64,000 nt of DNA from an uncultured Schlesneria sp. (GCA_903871875.1 CAIQIR010000104.1:1-64000); one strand, 5' to 3'; counted from the stretch's first letter, positions 9,669-19,710 are shown. The notes: generated by a model from the letters alone, not told the origin. Numbers and translations are program-made.

Positions 9669-10889
9669 TCAGATTTGCCACGGTTCACGGCGAGCCCGAT
9701 CGACGAACCGATTGGCCTCCGCATCGCCAACGAATTCCTGCTTGGCGGCATCCCATTTCAACGATCGCTTTAATTGATAGGCAATGTTGCCAAGGTGAGC
9801 GAGAACAGCGGTATTCACCGCCGATTCGATATCGCGAAATGGCTTCTCGCGCGTCTTCACACATTCAATGAAGTCACCGTAGATTCCGCCTTCGCCCTTG
9901 TAAGTGGGAACTGCTTTCGGCGCCAGTTTCTCACCCGGCGTCCCTTCGATATACATGTTCTCGGTTTTCGGTCGGTTATGGTAAATGACCAACCCGTTGG
10001 GATACCGGTAGGCCAAATACTTGCCTTCGGCCTCATCGAAATAAGTAATTTCTTCCGGCTGAAGATCGCGAACGTCGCAAATGAATGTGGCACCGCCGAA
10101 ATGATGGGCTCCCCAGTCGGTCATGCCGCCCCCCGAATAATCGCTGAAGGAACGCCAGCTCGACCCATTGATCGAAAAACTGCCGCTACACCGCTTCGAA
10201 TTGTACGGAGCCCACGGAGCAGGACCGAGCCAGAGATCCCAGTCAATTTTCTCTGACATCTCTTCGACAGGAAGATTGCAGAGTTGAGGCAGCGGACCAA
10301 CATTCACATTGATCGATTTGATCTTGCCGAACTCACCTGCCCAGGCGGGATCGACATATTTGCGATAGTCGCCCAGAACACGTTGGCTGCCTCCCGAAAC
10401 GACTCGTCCGTATCGCCGGGCGGCCGCAATCATTAAGGGCCCCTCCCGCAACGTCAGCGTCTCGGGCTTTTGACAATAAACATCTTTACCGTTGCGGCAG
10501 GCCTCAATGACCATGATCGAATGCCAGTGATCAGGGGTCGCCACGTGGACGGCGTCCAGATCGGTTCGAGCGAGCAATTCGCGGAAGTCGTTGTAGGTCT
10601 GGCAATCGCCATTGTTGTAGTGCTTGTCAACGACGGCCTTTGATTTTTCGCGAACTTCCTCACGGACGTCGGAAAGAGCGACGTACTGAACGTCCTTGCG
10701 GCCCAGAAAGGCTCCTTGATCGCCGCGACCCATGTTGCCGATACCGATCCCGCCGACCACAATGCGATCGCTGGCCGGAGGTCGCTCGCTGTTACCCAAA
10801 GCGGCGGAAGTGATGATATAGGGGACACCGAATGCCGCGCCCGCCGTCTTCAAGAAATCACGCCGTGTTGAATTCGTAGTCAAGCTCAT
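9669..10889 (-). CDS. Gfo/Idh/MocA family oxidoreductase with Tat leader
   Basis: The protein has 406 residues. A twin-arginine leader (RRDFLKTAGAAFG) at the start predicts folded export. The Rossmann domain follows with a GGIGIGNMGRG dinucleotide-binding loop, and a CQKP motif where most family members have EKP; lysine is kept. The C-terminal alpha/beta domain carries a DWGAHH motif, common in planctomycete members. These enzymes oxidise or reduce sugars and cyclitols with NAD(P). The substrate is unknown. It is first in a co-directional set with two HEAT proteins. GAGG about 15 bases upstream of the ATG is the likely ribosome site. Confidence 0.88.
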   Translation of the reverse strand: MSLTTNSTRRDFLKTAGAAFGVPYIITSAALGNSERPPASDRIVVGGIGIGNMGRGDQGAFLGRKDVQYVALSDVREEVREKSKAVVDKHYNNGDCQTYNDFRELLARTDLDAVHVATPDHWHSIMVIEACRNGKDVYCQKPETLTLREGPLMIAAARRYGRVVSGGSQRVLGDYRKYVDPAWAGEFGKIKSINVNVGPLPQLCNLPVEEMSEKIDWDLWLGPAPWAPYNSKRCSGSFSINGSSWRSFSDYSGGGMTDWGAHHFGGATFICDVRDLQPEEITYFDEAEGKYLAYRYPNGLVIYHNRPKTENMYIEGTPGEKLAPKAVPTYKGEGGIYGDFIECVKTREKPFRDIESAVNTAVLAHLGNIAYQLKRSLKWDAAKQEFVGDAEANRFVDRARREPWQI

Positions 10890-11045
10890 GGAGCAAAAAC
10901 CTCAAATTGAGAATAATGGGAAGCTCTGCAGGTGAAGCCGATCAAGCGTTGCGCCAAAGACATCACCCACGGGAACGAATCAATAACGCGTAATATGATC
11001 ATTCTGACCGGAGAATGCAAAGAGTCACCCGGCGAAACCGTCGGA

Positions 11046-13832
11046 CTAATGCGAATGCACCACCGTTGAAGACTCGAGTTTCGCGAGAAGATTCGTCAGC
11101 GCCGCATAGTCCAGAGGTTTCACCAGATGTTCATCGAACCCCGCGTCTTTTGATTTCTGCCGATCTTCAGTTTGGCCCCATCCGGTCAGCGCGACCATGA
11201 TGACGTTCTGCCCCCACTCTTCTTCTCGAATTTTGCGACAGACTTCAAAGCCATTCAGTTTTGGCAGACCTATATCGAGCATCACGATTTGTGGTCGAAA
11301 CTCTTCCGCCGCGGCGAGAGCCTCGTGCCCGTCATACGCCTTGCGAGTTTCATGCCCGAGGATATTGAGAAGCATCGATAGCGTATCGGCACCGTCTCGA
11401 TTGTCGTCGACAACCAGCACCCGTCGCCCTGTCAGACCGAGGGACTCGTCTTCAGGCGCAGCCGGTTCCGGCGGATCGATTTGAGGCGTGAGAACGGGCA
11501 GACGCACAATAAATTCGCTACCTTGACCCAGGCCCTCGCTGCGAGCTTCCACAGTCCCACCGTGCATTTCGACCAGCCGCTTAACGACCGTCAGCCCCAG
11601 ACCCAATCCGCTTTGCGAGCGTTCCAAAGAATGATCCACCTGAATGAACATTTGGAAGATCTCTTTTAGCATCTCATTGGGAATCCCGACGCCGGAATCC
11701 TTGACCGAAACGACGGCATGATCGCCATCACGGGTCAGCATCACATCAATCGTCCCGCCGGGGTTAGTGTACTTGGCGGAGTTATTCAACAAATTGGCAA
11801 ATACCTGAGCCAGGCGGATCGGATCGGCGTCGACATGAATGGGACGTGGAGAAAGCGTCACCGTCAATTGATGCTGACCGGATTTGATCAGCGGCGCACT
11901 GGTTTCAATCGCGTTCTGCACGATCGCAGCCAGTTCGACACGTTCAAGACGAAGCTCCAGTTTATTCCGACTGATCCGACTGACATCCAACAGATCGTCG
12001 ACCAACCGGACCATCTGCTCGACCTGCCGCTGCATCACCTCGCGAACATCGACCATTTCGGAAGAATCCGTTTCATTCAGACGCAGAATTTCGAGTCCAT
12101 TTCGAATGGGCGCCAACGGATTACGCAATTCGTGAGCTAAGGTTGCCAGGAATTCGTCCTTGCGACGATCGGCATCTTTGAGATTCTGATAAAGTCTCGC
12201 ATTGTCGATGGCGATCGCCGCCCGCTGAGCCAATTCATTGGCCAGAACGAGATCTTGATCGTCATAGCGACGACTTGAGTCGGCCATGGTAAAAGTGATC
12301 GCCCCCAGCGTCTGACCACGAATATTCAGTGGCACACCGATGTAGGATCGAATACCGAGACTGCGAAAATACTGGATCAATTCCGGCGTTTTGATTGTAC
12401 TGGTCAGCAATTCGTTACTGATCTCCGGCAGCAGTTCCGATTTTCCGCTGTTGATGATGTTCCAGATTCCATGTGCGCGGGTGGGATCCGGAGGAAATCG
12501 ACGATGCATTTCGATGGCGTCTTTGACCTTCGAGGGATCTCGATGCGCCACCGCGACTCGATTGAGGGTCCGTTCGGGCGTCAACAGGTCGACCGTCGCC
12601 CAGTCGGCAAAAAAGGGAACCGACAACGCGGCAACGTTTTTCAAGGTCGTCTCGTAGTCTTCGAGTACCGCCAATGCGGCGCTCGCGTCCGCCAGGAACC
12701 GGGCTCGATCTTCCATCCGTTTGCGGGGACTGATGTCTCGGGCGATTTTTGACGCACCCACAATTTGGCCATCCGAGTTCCGGATCGGCGACAAAGTTAA
12801 CGAGACATTCACCTGCGATCCGTCTTTGCAACGACGGATCGTTTCATAATGATCGATTCGTTCGCCCTCGCTCAGCCGTTTCAAAATTCGGGGTAACTCG
12901 TCAATCACATCCGAGGGAACCAACATGGACAGCGGCCGACCGACAATTTCCCCAGGGGGGTAACCGTAGAGTCGTTCTGCTCCTCGATTCCAACTGACGA
13001 TGGTCCCGTTCAGATCTTCACTAATGATGGCGTCGTCGGACGATTCGACGATGGCAGCCAGTCGCAAACGCGCATCGAGGGCCTGCCGTGCTTCGGTGAC
13101 ATCTCGGAAAATGAGGATAATACCCACAATACTTTCGTCGTCACCGCGAATCGGAGCAGCCGAATCTTCGATCGGTTTTTCGGTACCATCCTTGGCAATC
13201 AGAACCGTCTCTTCTCTGTGGGCGACAACATCTCCGTCGCGCAACAGGTTGATGATCGGGGTTTCCACTCGCTGCCGCGTTCGCTCATCGATAAGGTGAA
13301 ACACAAATTCCAATGGTTGTCGGATTGCCTTCTCGGAAGTCCACCCCGTCAATCGCTGCGCGACGGGATTGATGAAGGTCACCCGGCCGAGGGTATCGGT
13401 CGTGATCACGGCATCTCCGATGCTCGCCAGTGTAATCCGCAGTGTTTCAGCCTGCTGACTGGCGAACTGTTCGGCCAGATGAGAACGATGCTGTGCCAGT
13501 CGTGTGGCCTGACCGAAGGTAGCGATCGCACCGCAGATCAGGAAATACATGCCACAGCGAGCGATCGAAGGAACGAGTCCCTCACTGCCCGTGGAATGCG
13601 GCAGAATGAACAGGAACAGGGCCACAATGAACCCGAGTCCCATCGCCAGAAGTGACGATCGCAGCCCGCCATACCAGGCGGAAAAAATGACTGCGACGAT
13701 AAATGTCCCGAAGGGCGCTCCATCAACCAGCACGGGAGACAACAACCACCGGACAATTCCGGCGGCAACCACGGCAGCAATCGTCACCAGATAGGTCTTC
13801 CTTGACGTTTGCACGTCATCTCCCGAAATCAT
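11046..13832 (-). CDS. Hybrid histidine kinase (DUF4118, PAS, PAS, GAF, HisKA, HATPase, receiver)
   Basis: The protein has 928 residues from the ATG at 13832. The order is a DUF4118-like transmembrane domain (about residues 10-105, four helices), a PAS domain with PAC, a second PAS (DDAIISEDLNGTIVSWN), a GAF domain (about 390-530), HisKA with its His in LATLAHELRNPLAP, HATPase_c with DSGVGIPN and GLGLGL, and a C-terminal receiver with the phospho-Asp in MLDIGLP. The frame continues upstream to 14003, but that stretch does not resemble the family and would overlap a neighbour; no clear ribosome site settles the start. DUF4118 is known from KdpD-type sensors. The output partner is not encoded here. 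Confidence 0.88.
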   Translation of the reverse strand: MISGDDVQTSRKTYLVTIAAVVAAGIVRWLLSPVLVDGAPFGTFIVAVIFSAWYGGLRSSLLAMGLGFIVALFLFILPHSTGSEGLVPSIARCGMYFLICGAIATFGQATRLAQHRSHLAEQFASQQAETLRITLASIGDAVITTDTLGRVTFINPVAQRLTGWTSEKAIRQPLEFVFHLIDERTRQRVETPIINLLRDGDVVAHREETVLIAKDGTEKPIEDSAAPIRGDDESIVGIILIFRDVTEARQALDARLRLAAIVESSDDAIISEDLNGTIVSWNRGAERLYGYPPGEIVGRPLSMLVPSDVIDELPRILKRLSEGERIDHYETIRRCKDGSQVNVSLTLSPIRNSDGQIVGASKIARDISPRKRMEDRARFLADASAALAVLEDYETTLKNVAALSVPFFADWATVDLLTPERTLNRVAVAHRDPSKVKDAIEMHRRFPPDPTRAHGIWNIINSGKSELLPEISNELLTSTIKTPELIQYFRSLGIRSYIGVPLNIRGQTLGAITFTMADSSRRYDDQDLVLANELAQRAAIAIDNARLYQNLKDADRRKDEFLATLAHELRNPLAPIRNGLEILRLNETDSSEMVDVREVMQRQVEQMVRLVDDLLDVSRISRNKLELRLERVELAAIVQNAIETSAPLIKSGQHQLTVTLSPRPIHVDADPIRLAQVFANLLNNSAKYTNPGGTIDVMLTRDGDHAVVSVKDSGVGIPNEMLKEIFQMFIQVDHSLERSQSGLGLGLTVVKRLVEMHGGTVEARSEGLGQGSEFIVRLPVLTPQIDPPEPAAPEDESLGLTGRRVLVVDDNRDGADTLSMLLNILGHETRKAYDGHEALAAAEEFRPQIVMLDIGLPKLNGFEVCRKIREEEWGQNVIMVALTGWGQTEDRQKSKDAGFDEHLVKPLDYAALTNLLAKLESSTVVHSH

Positions 13833-13941
13833 TGGTGAAAACCGGGCATCGCTGCGTAGAAGTGGTGATTCACGCGTCAACGGGACCGCCGTTTTTAGGA
13901 ATTCATCTTGCAAACACGTTTCGGACCGTCGACCTGGCCGC

Positions 13942-14283
13942 TTATGGCCCGCCGCATTCCGAAAATAATTGTGGCAGGGGATCGGAAGCAAAAGGAAGAT
14001 CAATTGTCAGTGGAATGGGAATCCGTCGTTGATGCCGTAATGGAATCATGAATTCGCGATAGTCTTCGCGGAAGCCATCATCCACACTCACAATTTGTTC
14101 CGTTTCAAATTGCTCTTCGCCGAAATGCCAAAGCAATTCCCGAATGGCGTCCGTCGGCCAAGCTCCTTGCATCACGATTTGCGGTACATCTCGAAACCAG
14201 GCAAACCAAAGTTCTTTATTTCGCTCAACCAGAATTTTACTAAATGTACGCACAAGCAATCCGTTCCGAGGAGTCACAATCAT
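13942..14283 (-). CDS. Small hypothetical protein
   Basis: This is a 113-residue protein if it starts at the ATG at 14283; an upstream start at 14361 would overlap the TolB-like gene end (14340), so the later one is preferred. The composition is normal for a soluble protein, with several Trp and acidic residues (ELWFAWFRD, LLWHFGEEQFETEQ). No family was recognised and no signal peptide or membrane helix is seen. It lies between the TolB-like gene and the hybrid kinase on the same strand. It has no clear ribosome site, so its reality is moderately supported. Confidence 0.45.
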   Translation of the reverse strand: MIVTPRNGLLVRTFSKILVERNKELWFAWFRDVPQIVMQGAWPTDAIRELLWHFGEEQFETEQIVSVDDGFREDYREFMIPLRHQRRIPIPLTIDLPFASDPLPQLFSECGGP

Positions 14284-14339
14284 CAATCGTGCCCACAGTC
14301 TTGTCGTTTCATGCCGGGAAATGCAATTGAAACACTCAA

Positions 14340-15455
14340 TTAAGATGCAGCAGGTTGCCAATTCAAGAAATAGACCGCGGCTGACAAATTAGTTAGCTTG
14401 CGAGGTTCGCCTCCTTGGGAGTTGACGACAAAGAGCTGCGGGTAACGGTCTTCAAATGAAATGAAGGCCAGTTGAGTCCCGTCCGGGCTCCATTTGGCTC
14501 GCCCGCAGGGTGTGGGGCGAAAGGTGATTTGCCGAAGATCCGATCCGTCACGATTTATGGTCAACACCTGCGGCACCCCTTCCCGGCGTCCGATGAACGC
14601 CACACGTTGACCATCAGGAGACAGACTGGGCGGGTCCGATGAACCGTGCTCATCCGTCGCACTCAGATAGAACGTGTTGTAACCGTTTCCATGAGTCAAT
14701 TGTCGCTTATCCGTTCCGTCAGTGCGGATCGAATACAGGTCTCCATCGGTCTTGAGAAAAACGAGCTGTTTTCCATCGGAATCAAATTGAGGCACGATAC
14801 AGCGAACCGCCGGCAAACCTTTGTCGAGTAACCGCGATTGACCGCTCGCCAGATCGGCAATCATGAGCGAATAATCAGTGGCCACGTTGGCGAAAGCCAG
14901 TGATTTGCCATCAGGGCTGAGAGCTCCCATGTAGAAATAGTCGATGCCGGGCAGTTCGATCGCATGTCGATCGGAACCATCCGCATTCATGAGGGCGGTC
15001 TTGGCCACTTTGCCGTTGTGAATGGTATGCAGCACCTGATTTCCGTCGTGAGAAATCGAAAAGCCGTACGAGGCCCATTTGTGATCGGGATTCTGCGGTC
15101 CGGTCAGATTCTGAACATCGCGACCATCGGGCCTGCAGCGATAGATCTCGTAAGCCCCCGATCCATCGGATTGAAAATACAACCACTGCCCATCTCGGCT
15201 AAAAATGGGATTGGCCGTCATGCCACCGACATCCACCCGTTTGTGCACGTCGCCGGTTCTCAAATCAACCGTCCAGATTCCTCCACGACAGGGCGTGTTC
15301 CGGGATGCGTCGGTGTCCGACGTGACATATTTTCCCTCCCACTGTTTGACAGAAAATGCGATCACCCCGGACGCATGATCCTGAGCTTCGGCAAGGCCAA
15401 TCTCATTACTCGGCCAGATCGCGACGGCCAACACCAGTAACCAGCCTGTTTTCAT
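14340..15455 (-). CDS. Secreted TolB-like (WD40-like/PD40) beta-propeller protein
   Basis: The protein has 371 residues, with a signal peptide at residues 1-25 (AEAQD at the end). The rest consists of PD40/TolB-type blades. Several repeats carry the hallmark of a hydrophobic strand, then SPDG or SRDG, then a second strand (FSRDGQWLYFQSDG, LSPDGKSLAFA, LSPDGQRVAFIGRREG, WSPDGTQLAFIS). It resembles the TolB propeller without the N-terminal TolB domain, or the non-catalytic part of DPP-IV-like peptidases; no peptidase domain follows. It is probably periplasmic and binds a partner or a carbohydrate. Confidence 0.85.
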   Translation of the reverse strand: MKTGWLLVLAVAIWPSNEIGLAEAQDHASGVIAFSVKQWEGKYVTSDTDASRNTPCRGGIWTVDLRTGDVHKRVDVGGMTANPIFSRDGQWLYFQSDGSGAYEIYRCRPDGRDVQNLTGPQNPDHKWASYGFSISHDGNQVLHTIHNGKVAKTALMNADGSDRHAIELPGIDYFYMGALSPDGKSLAFANVATDYSLMIADLASGQSRLLDKGLPAVRCIVPQFDSDGKQLVFLKTDGDLYSIRTDGTDKRQLTHGNGYNTFYLSATDEHGSSDPPSLSPDGQRVAFIGRREGVPQVLTINRDGSDLRQITFRPTPCGRAKWSPDGTQLAFISFEDRYPQLFVVNSQGGEPRKLTNLSAAVYFLNWQPAAS

Positions 15456-15566
15456 GATGAGATTCTCTCATACAGATTTCGTGAGACGGACGGAAGAAGT
15501 GAATTTGTTTGATCAGTCATCGCCGTTGATGACGACAACGTCACTAACACGTAACGTGTCTCAGAT

Positions 15567-16244
15567 TCATGCGTTACTCGTTCGAGAAGCCCTCAGGCTG
15601 ACCAACCCCGCGACCAGCACGGCCAGATAGAATTGTCCACAAACCGCTTCCCAAACCGCCAGACAACGAGCGGCAGGCGACATCGGAATGACATCCCCAA
15701 AGCCTAAGGTCGTTAGTGTCGTAAAGCTGAAGTACTCCAGCATCAACCAGCGTCGCAGCGGATCCTCGTCCCAAGACGGTGTCGCCGTCGCCAACTGAAA
15801 GGAGTGAGGATCACCGACATCCATCAGACAATACGCTTCCGCGAACAGGACACCGATCAGGACGTAACCGCAAAAGGCCCCCGCAATACTGTCTCGAGTT
15901 ACATTTGGTCGCATGATCAGAGTTTGCAGAATCACCCCAATCACGAAGGCCAGAAACAACATGCTGCTGGCATGACTGGCGATCCACAGGATGTGCTCCG
16001 CTCGTCCCAGAAAAAAAGTCGTGGAAAGCGCTAGCCCGGCCGCCGGAAGACCAAGGATCAGCGCCATGGTGCGGGAACGTCGTTCGGCACATAACGACAG
16101 GATGGCAATGAAAAGAAATACGGCACCCAACAGCTTAAGCAAGAACGGATCGTGGTAATAGCCGATCGTGGTCATTTGAGCCACATTGCAGAGCACCAGA
16201 ATCGCCAGCAGCACGGTAAATCTCGAACGGGCCCAGAATTCCAT
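15567..16244 (-). CDS. Ion channel family protein (two-TM pore, TLGFGD filter)
   Basis: This is a 225-residue membrane protein with about six hydrophobic segments: four in residues 8-125, then a C-terminal pair flanking a pore loop. The pore signature is TTLTTLGFGDVIP, which differs from the K+ channel TVGYGD at two positions (V to L, Y to F). It resembles the Ion_trans_2 domain. There is no cytosolic RCK/TrkA-N domain, so gating is unknown. It is transcribed alone, facing away from the sulfatases. Confidence 0.82.
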   Translation of the reverse strand: MEFWARSRFTVLLAILVLCNVAQMTTIGYYHDPFLLKLLGAVFLFIAILSLCAERRSRTMALILGLPAAGLALSTTFFLGRAEHILWIASHASSMLFLAFVIGVILQTLIMRPNVTRDSIAGAFCGYVLIGVLFAEAYCLMDVGDPHSFQLATATPSWDEDPLRRWLMLEYFSFTTLTTLGFGDVIPMSPAARCLAVWEAVCGQFYLAVLVAGLVSLRASRTSNA

Positions 16245-16647
16245 CAGACAAACCTCATAAAGACCAATATCGATTCTCGCACCAGTCGATCAACATTCAC
16301 CGTAGCACGAACGACGCGTCCGACGGCAGTGCCTCCTTCCGGCCATTCAGATCACTCTACTGTTGAAAACCTCAACCGAGCAAACGGACAACACGGACGG
16401 TTCGCCTGACCATAGAACCTCAAATAGGTTTTTGCCTCGGTTGCGACGTCGTCATTGCCGTTGGTACCATCGCGTCGTCAAGATTCAGCCAGCCGACGCG
16501 TTACGAGAAATCGTGATGATTCGGAGAATCATCTGCAGACCTGGACACACGATTTCACTGCCGATCGAGACGATTGTTTGGGCACAATCGGTTCGTTTGG
16601 CGGACTGTCGACGATCCACGACGAAGTCGATTCGTGCGCCCCTTTCA
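16245..16647. other. 403-base gap between divergent genes
   Basis: This gap lies between the divergent ion channel and sulfatase genes. The sulfatase frame stays open upstream to 16363, but the translated stretch is Arg-rich and unlike a protein, and it precedes the signal peptide. I see no convincing promoter or hairpin. Confidence 0.5.
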
Positions 16648-18162
16648 ATGAAATGGAAGCTGATGTCGTTGGTGCCCAAACGATTCCTGCCGATCTGCAT
16701 TCGATGGCTCGCCCTCGTCATCGTCTGCCTGTGTCAGTTGCTTAGGACTTCGCCATCGCAGGCCGCGTCACCCAGGCCGAATATTGTCTGGATCGTCGTG
16801 GACGACATGTCCGCCCACTTCTCGTGCTATGGCGAGACGCTCATTCAGACCCCGCACGTCGACCGACTGGCACAGCGTGGGACGCTGTTTCGCCGAGCAT
16901 TTGTCACGGCTCCGGTCTGTTCACCCAGCCGATCGGCACTCATCACCGGGATGTATCAGACGTCAATCGGTGCTCAGAACCATCGTAGCGGACGCGGGGT
17001 CGAAAAAATTCGCCTTCCCGCCGGAGTAGAACCCCTGCCAGTGCTATTTCAGCGAGCCGGATATTACACCGCGATTGGCGGTCCGCTGATCAAAGGGAAG
17101 GAACTGGCCAAGACGGATTATAATTTTGAATGGGATCGATCGATCTATGATGGCAACGACTGGGCGGGACGGAAGCCCGACCAACCGTTCTTCATGCAAG
17201 TGCAACTGCACGGAGGAAAATATCGGGAAGGCAAAGGATGGGCGGAAACGGTTCGTAAAGCTCTCGGATCGCCGACCTCGCCCGAGTCGGTCAATTTGCC
17301 TCCTTATTATCCCCGCGACCCCCTGATTCTTGACGACTGGGCGCATTACCTGGATGCGGTGCGTTATACCGATCAACAAGTGGGCGCGGTCATCGCTCGA
17401 CTGGAGCAAGAAGGCCTGCTGGATCAGACCGTCGTCGTATTCACGACCGACCACGGGATCAGCCATGCGCGAGGCAAACAATTTCTTTATGACGAAGGAA
17501 TTCATGTCCCGTTGGTCATTTGCGGCCCGGGAATCGGCCAGGAACAAGTTCGCCAAGACCTGGTGCAACATATTGATCTGGCTGCGACCTCCCTGGCACT
17601 CGCTGGCATCGAGATTCCGAAAACAATGCAGGGGTGTAATTTGTTTGCGTCCAACGGCCCGACACGAGACGCCGTTTTTTCGGCCCGTGATCGTTGTGAC
17701 GAAACGGTCGATCAAATTCGGTGCGTCAGAACCGCCAAATTTAAATATATCCGTAACGGCCTACCGCACCGTCCGCATCTGCAGCCAAACCGCTACAAAG
17801 ATGCCAAGCCAATTGTGATCCGTCTTCGCGAACTGCATGAGCAAGGACGACTCGATCCGCTGCAGGAACAACTGCTCTTCGCCCAAACTCGCCCGGAGGA
17901 AGAGCTCTACGACCTTAACACAGACCCGTTTGAGATCCATAATCTGGCCGCGGATTCACGTTATCAATCAACGCTCAAGACACTTCGCGAACGGCTGAAT
18001 CGCTGGGCCGAACAGACGGATGTCCACGGCCGTCTGCCGGAAGCAGCAGCGATGTATGACAGTGATATGGCCGTTTACTTGAACAACCAGCGAGACTCTG
18101 AGACAGCGATTCTGCGGCAAAACATCCAGTGGATGAAGCAATGGGCCGTGAAAGGAAAGTGA
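16648..18162 (+). CDS. Secreted sulfatase (formylglycine type)
   Basis: The protein has 504 residues from the ATG at 16648; an ATG five codons later (16663) is an alternative. A signal peptide covers residues 1-35. The mature protein begins with PNIVWIVVDDM, the metal-binding Asp pair typical of type I sulfatases. The active-site motif CSPSR puts the formylglycine precursor at Cys91. A TDHG motif and GPGI follow, and a C-terminal YDLNTDPFEIHNLA ends the family domain. It hydrolyses sulfate esters, probably on sulfated polysaccharides; the substrate is unknown. The Cys must be oxidised by a formylglycine-generating enzyme, which is not in this window. A second sulfatase follows 44 bases on. 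Confidence 0.92.
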   Translation: MKWKLMSLVPKRFLPICIRWLALVIVCLCQLLRTSPSQAASPRPNIVWIVVDDMSAHFSCYGETLIQTPHVDRLAQRGTLFRRAFVTAPVCSPSRSALITGMYQTSIGAQNHRSGRGVEKIRLPAGVEPLPVLFQRAGYYTAIGGPLIKGKELAKTDYNFEWDRSIYDGNDWAGRKPDQPFFMQVQLHGGKYREGKGWAETVRKALGSPTSPESVNLPPYYPRDPLILDDWAHYLDAVRYTDQQVGAVIARLEQEGLLDQTVVVFTTDHGISHARGKQFLYDEGIHVPLVICGPGIGQEQVRQDLVQHIDLAATSLALAGIEIPKTMQGCNLFASNGPTRDAVFSARDRCDETVDQIRCVRTAKFKYIRNGLPHRPHLQPNRYKDAKPIVIRLRELHEQGRLDPLQEQLLFAQTRPEEELYDLNTDPFEIHNLAADSRYQSTLKTLRERLNRWAEQTDVHGRLPEAAAMYDSDMAVYLNNQRDSETAILRQNIQWMKQWAVKGK

Positions 18163-18206
18163 CTCAGGGCTTCCAGCTTGAGAGTTGTTCTTGCAAGGAT
18201 TGGTCG

Positions 18207-19595
18207 ATGATCGCTCTGTTGTCTAAAAGGTTCGCTGTCGCGACGGTCATTTCCGGCATCATGCTGATCGGTTCAATCGTGCCTCTGACGGCGGCTGAGA
18301 CCAGGCGACCAAACGTATTGTTCATCGCAGTCGACGATCTGAATCACTGGGTTGGCTATCTGGGACGCAACCCGCAGACGATCACACCGAATATCGACAA
18401 GCTGGCCGCGCGCGGTGTGCGATTCACCCACAGCTATTGTGCCGCCCCCGTCTGCAATCCCTCACGAGCCGCCCTGATGTCGGGGCTGCGTCCGTCGACG
18501 TCGGGCGTCTACGAAAATGATGACGACTGGCGACGCGTCATTCCTCAAGACCTTCCTTTGACGACCGCCTTTCGCAACGTTGGTTACACGGTGAAAGGCG
18601 CGGGCAAGATTTACCACGGGAGTTTTCCCAGACGCAGCGAGTGGGATGACTATCTTGCGGACGAGGGTACCGATCCGAAACCGACCGGAGATACGGGTGT
18701 TGGCGGAATCAAATTCGCTCCGCTCGACTGCCGTGACGAAGATCTGCGAGAGTGGAAAATCGTGCAGTATGGGATCGACGAATTGGCGAAAGCACACAAG
18801 CAGCCTTTTTTTCTGGCGATTGGCCTGCATAAGCCCCATATGCCATGGAATGTTCCCCGCAAATATTACGACATGCACCCGCTCTCAGAGATTCAACTTC
18901 CTCCCACCCGCAACAACGATTTGGGCGACATTCCGGCCGCGGGAATCCAGATGGCCGACCCCGACGGAGATCATCGTGCGATTCTCGAATCAGGACGCTG
19001 GAAGGAGGCGGTCCAGGGTTATCTGGCCGCCATTTCGTACTGCGATGTCATGCTGGGCCGTCTGATCAATGCCTACGATCTGTCCGCCGATCGCGACAAC
19101 ACCATCATTGTCTTCTGGGGCGATCACGGCTGGCACCTGGGAGAAAAGCAGCACTGGCGCAAGTTTGCCCTGTGGGAAGAAGCGACGCGAGCTCCATTGA
19201 TCTGGGTCGCTCCCGGTATCTCTCAAGCCAACACCGTCTGTGATCGGACCGTGGATTTCATGAGCATCTATCCGACACTGACCGACCTTTGCGGGATCGC
19301 CACGCCCAAGCATGTCGAAGGACGCAGCATTCGATCGCTGCTGGCAGATCCGCAGTCCGCTTGGGATTCTCCGGCGTTAACGACGTATCGGTTCGGCAAC
19401 CATTCCGTTCGCTCAGCTGACTGGCGATACATCCACTACGCAAATGGCGAGGAAGAGTTGTACGACGAGCAGTCCGACCCTTATGAATGGACCAATCTCG
19501 CCGGTGAGGTTCGCTATTCGGCTGAGAAGGCAGCGCTCAAGAAGTTTCTTCCGGTCACAAACCAACCTGACATCACCTCGGAAAAGGCTCGGTAG
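18207..19595 (+). CDS. Secreted sulfatase, iduronate-2-sulfatase-like
   Basis: The protein has 462 residues, starting at the ATG at 18207 with AAGGA about 8 bases upstream. The signal peptide covers residues 1-33. The N-terminal FIAVDDLN is the metal-binding Asp pair, and CNPSR gives the formylglycine at Cys83. KPHMPW, WGDHGWHLGEK and YDEQSDPYEWTNLA fit the iduronate-2-sulfatase-like group, which planctomycetes carry in many copies. It is probably periplasmic or secreted. The pair of sulfatases may act on one sulfated glycan in sequence, but no glycoside hydrolase or sulfate transporter is adjacent. Confidence 0.92.
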   Translation: MIALLSKRFAVATVISGIMLIGSIVPLTAAETRRPNVLFIAVDDLNHWVGYLGRNPQTITPNIDKLAARGVRFTHSYCAAPVCNPSRAALMSGLRPSTSGVYENDDDWRRVIPQDLPLTTAFRNVGYTVKGAGKIYHGSFPRRSEWDDYLADEGTDPKPTGDTGVGGIKFAPLDCRDEDLREWKIVQYGIDELAKAHKQPFFLAIGLHKPHMPWNVPRKYYDMHPLSEIQLPPTRNNDLGDIPAAGIQMADPDGDHRAILESGRWKEAVQGYLAAISYCDVMLGRLINAYDLSADRDNTIIVFWGDHGWHLGEKQHWRKFALWEEATRAPLIWVAPGISQANTVCDRTVDFMSIYPTLTDLCGIATPKHVEGRSIRSLLADPQSAWDSPALTTYRFGNHSVRSADWRYIHYANGEEELYDEQSDPYEWTNLAGEVRYSAEKAALKKFLPVTNQPDITSEKAR

Positions 19596-19710
19596 TCGCT
19601 GATGCGACCGCTCTTAGAGGAATCGTCATCCTCCCTCGCGAGCGGACCACACTCAAGCATCTGCCGCTGACGCATTTTTTGCGTTCTGCGGACCACCACC
19701 CGTGGGACCG

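Noticed and set aside
13833-14003. N-terminal extension of the DUF4118 kinase
   Set aside because: The extra residues lack similarity to kinases and would overlap the small hypothetical gene.
16363-16647. Longer N-terminus of the first sulfatase
   Set aside because: It would place an Arg-rich non-protein-like stretch before the signal peptide.
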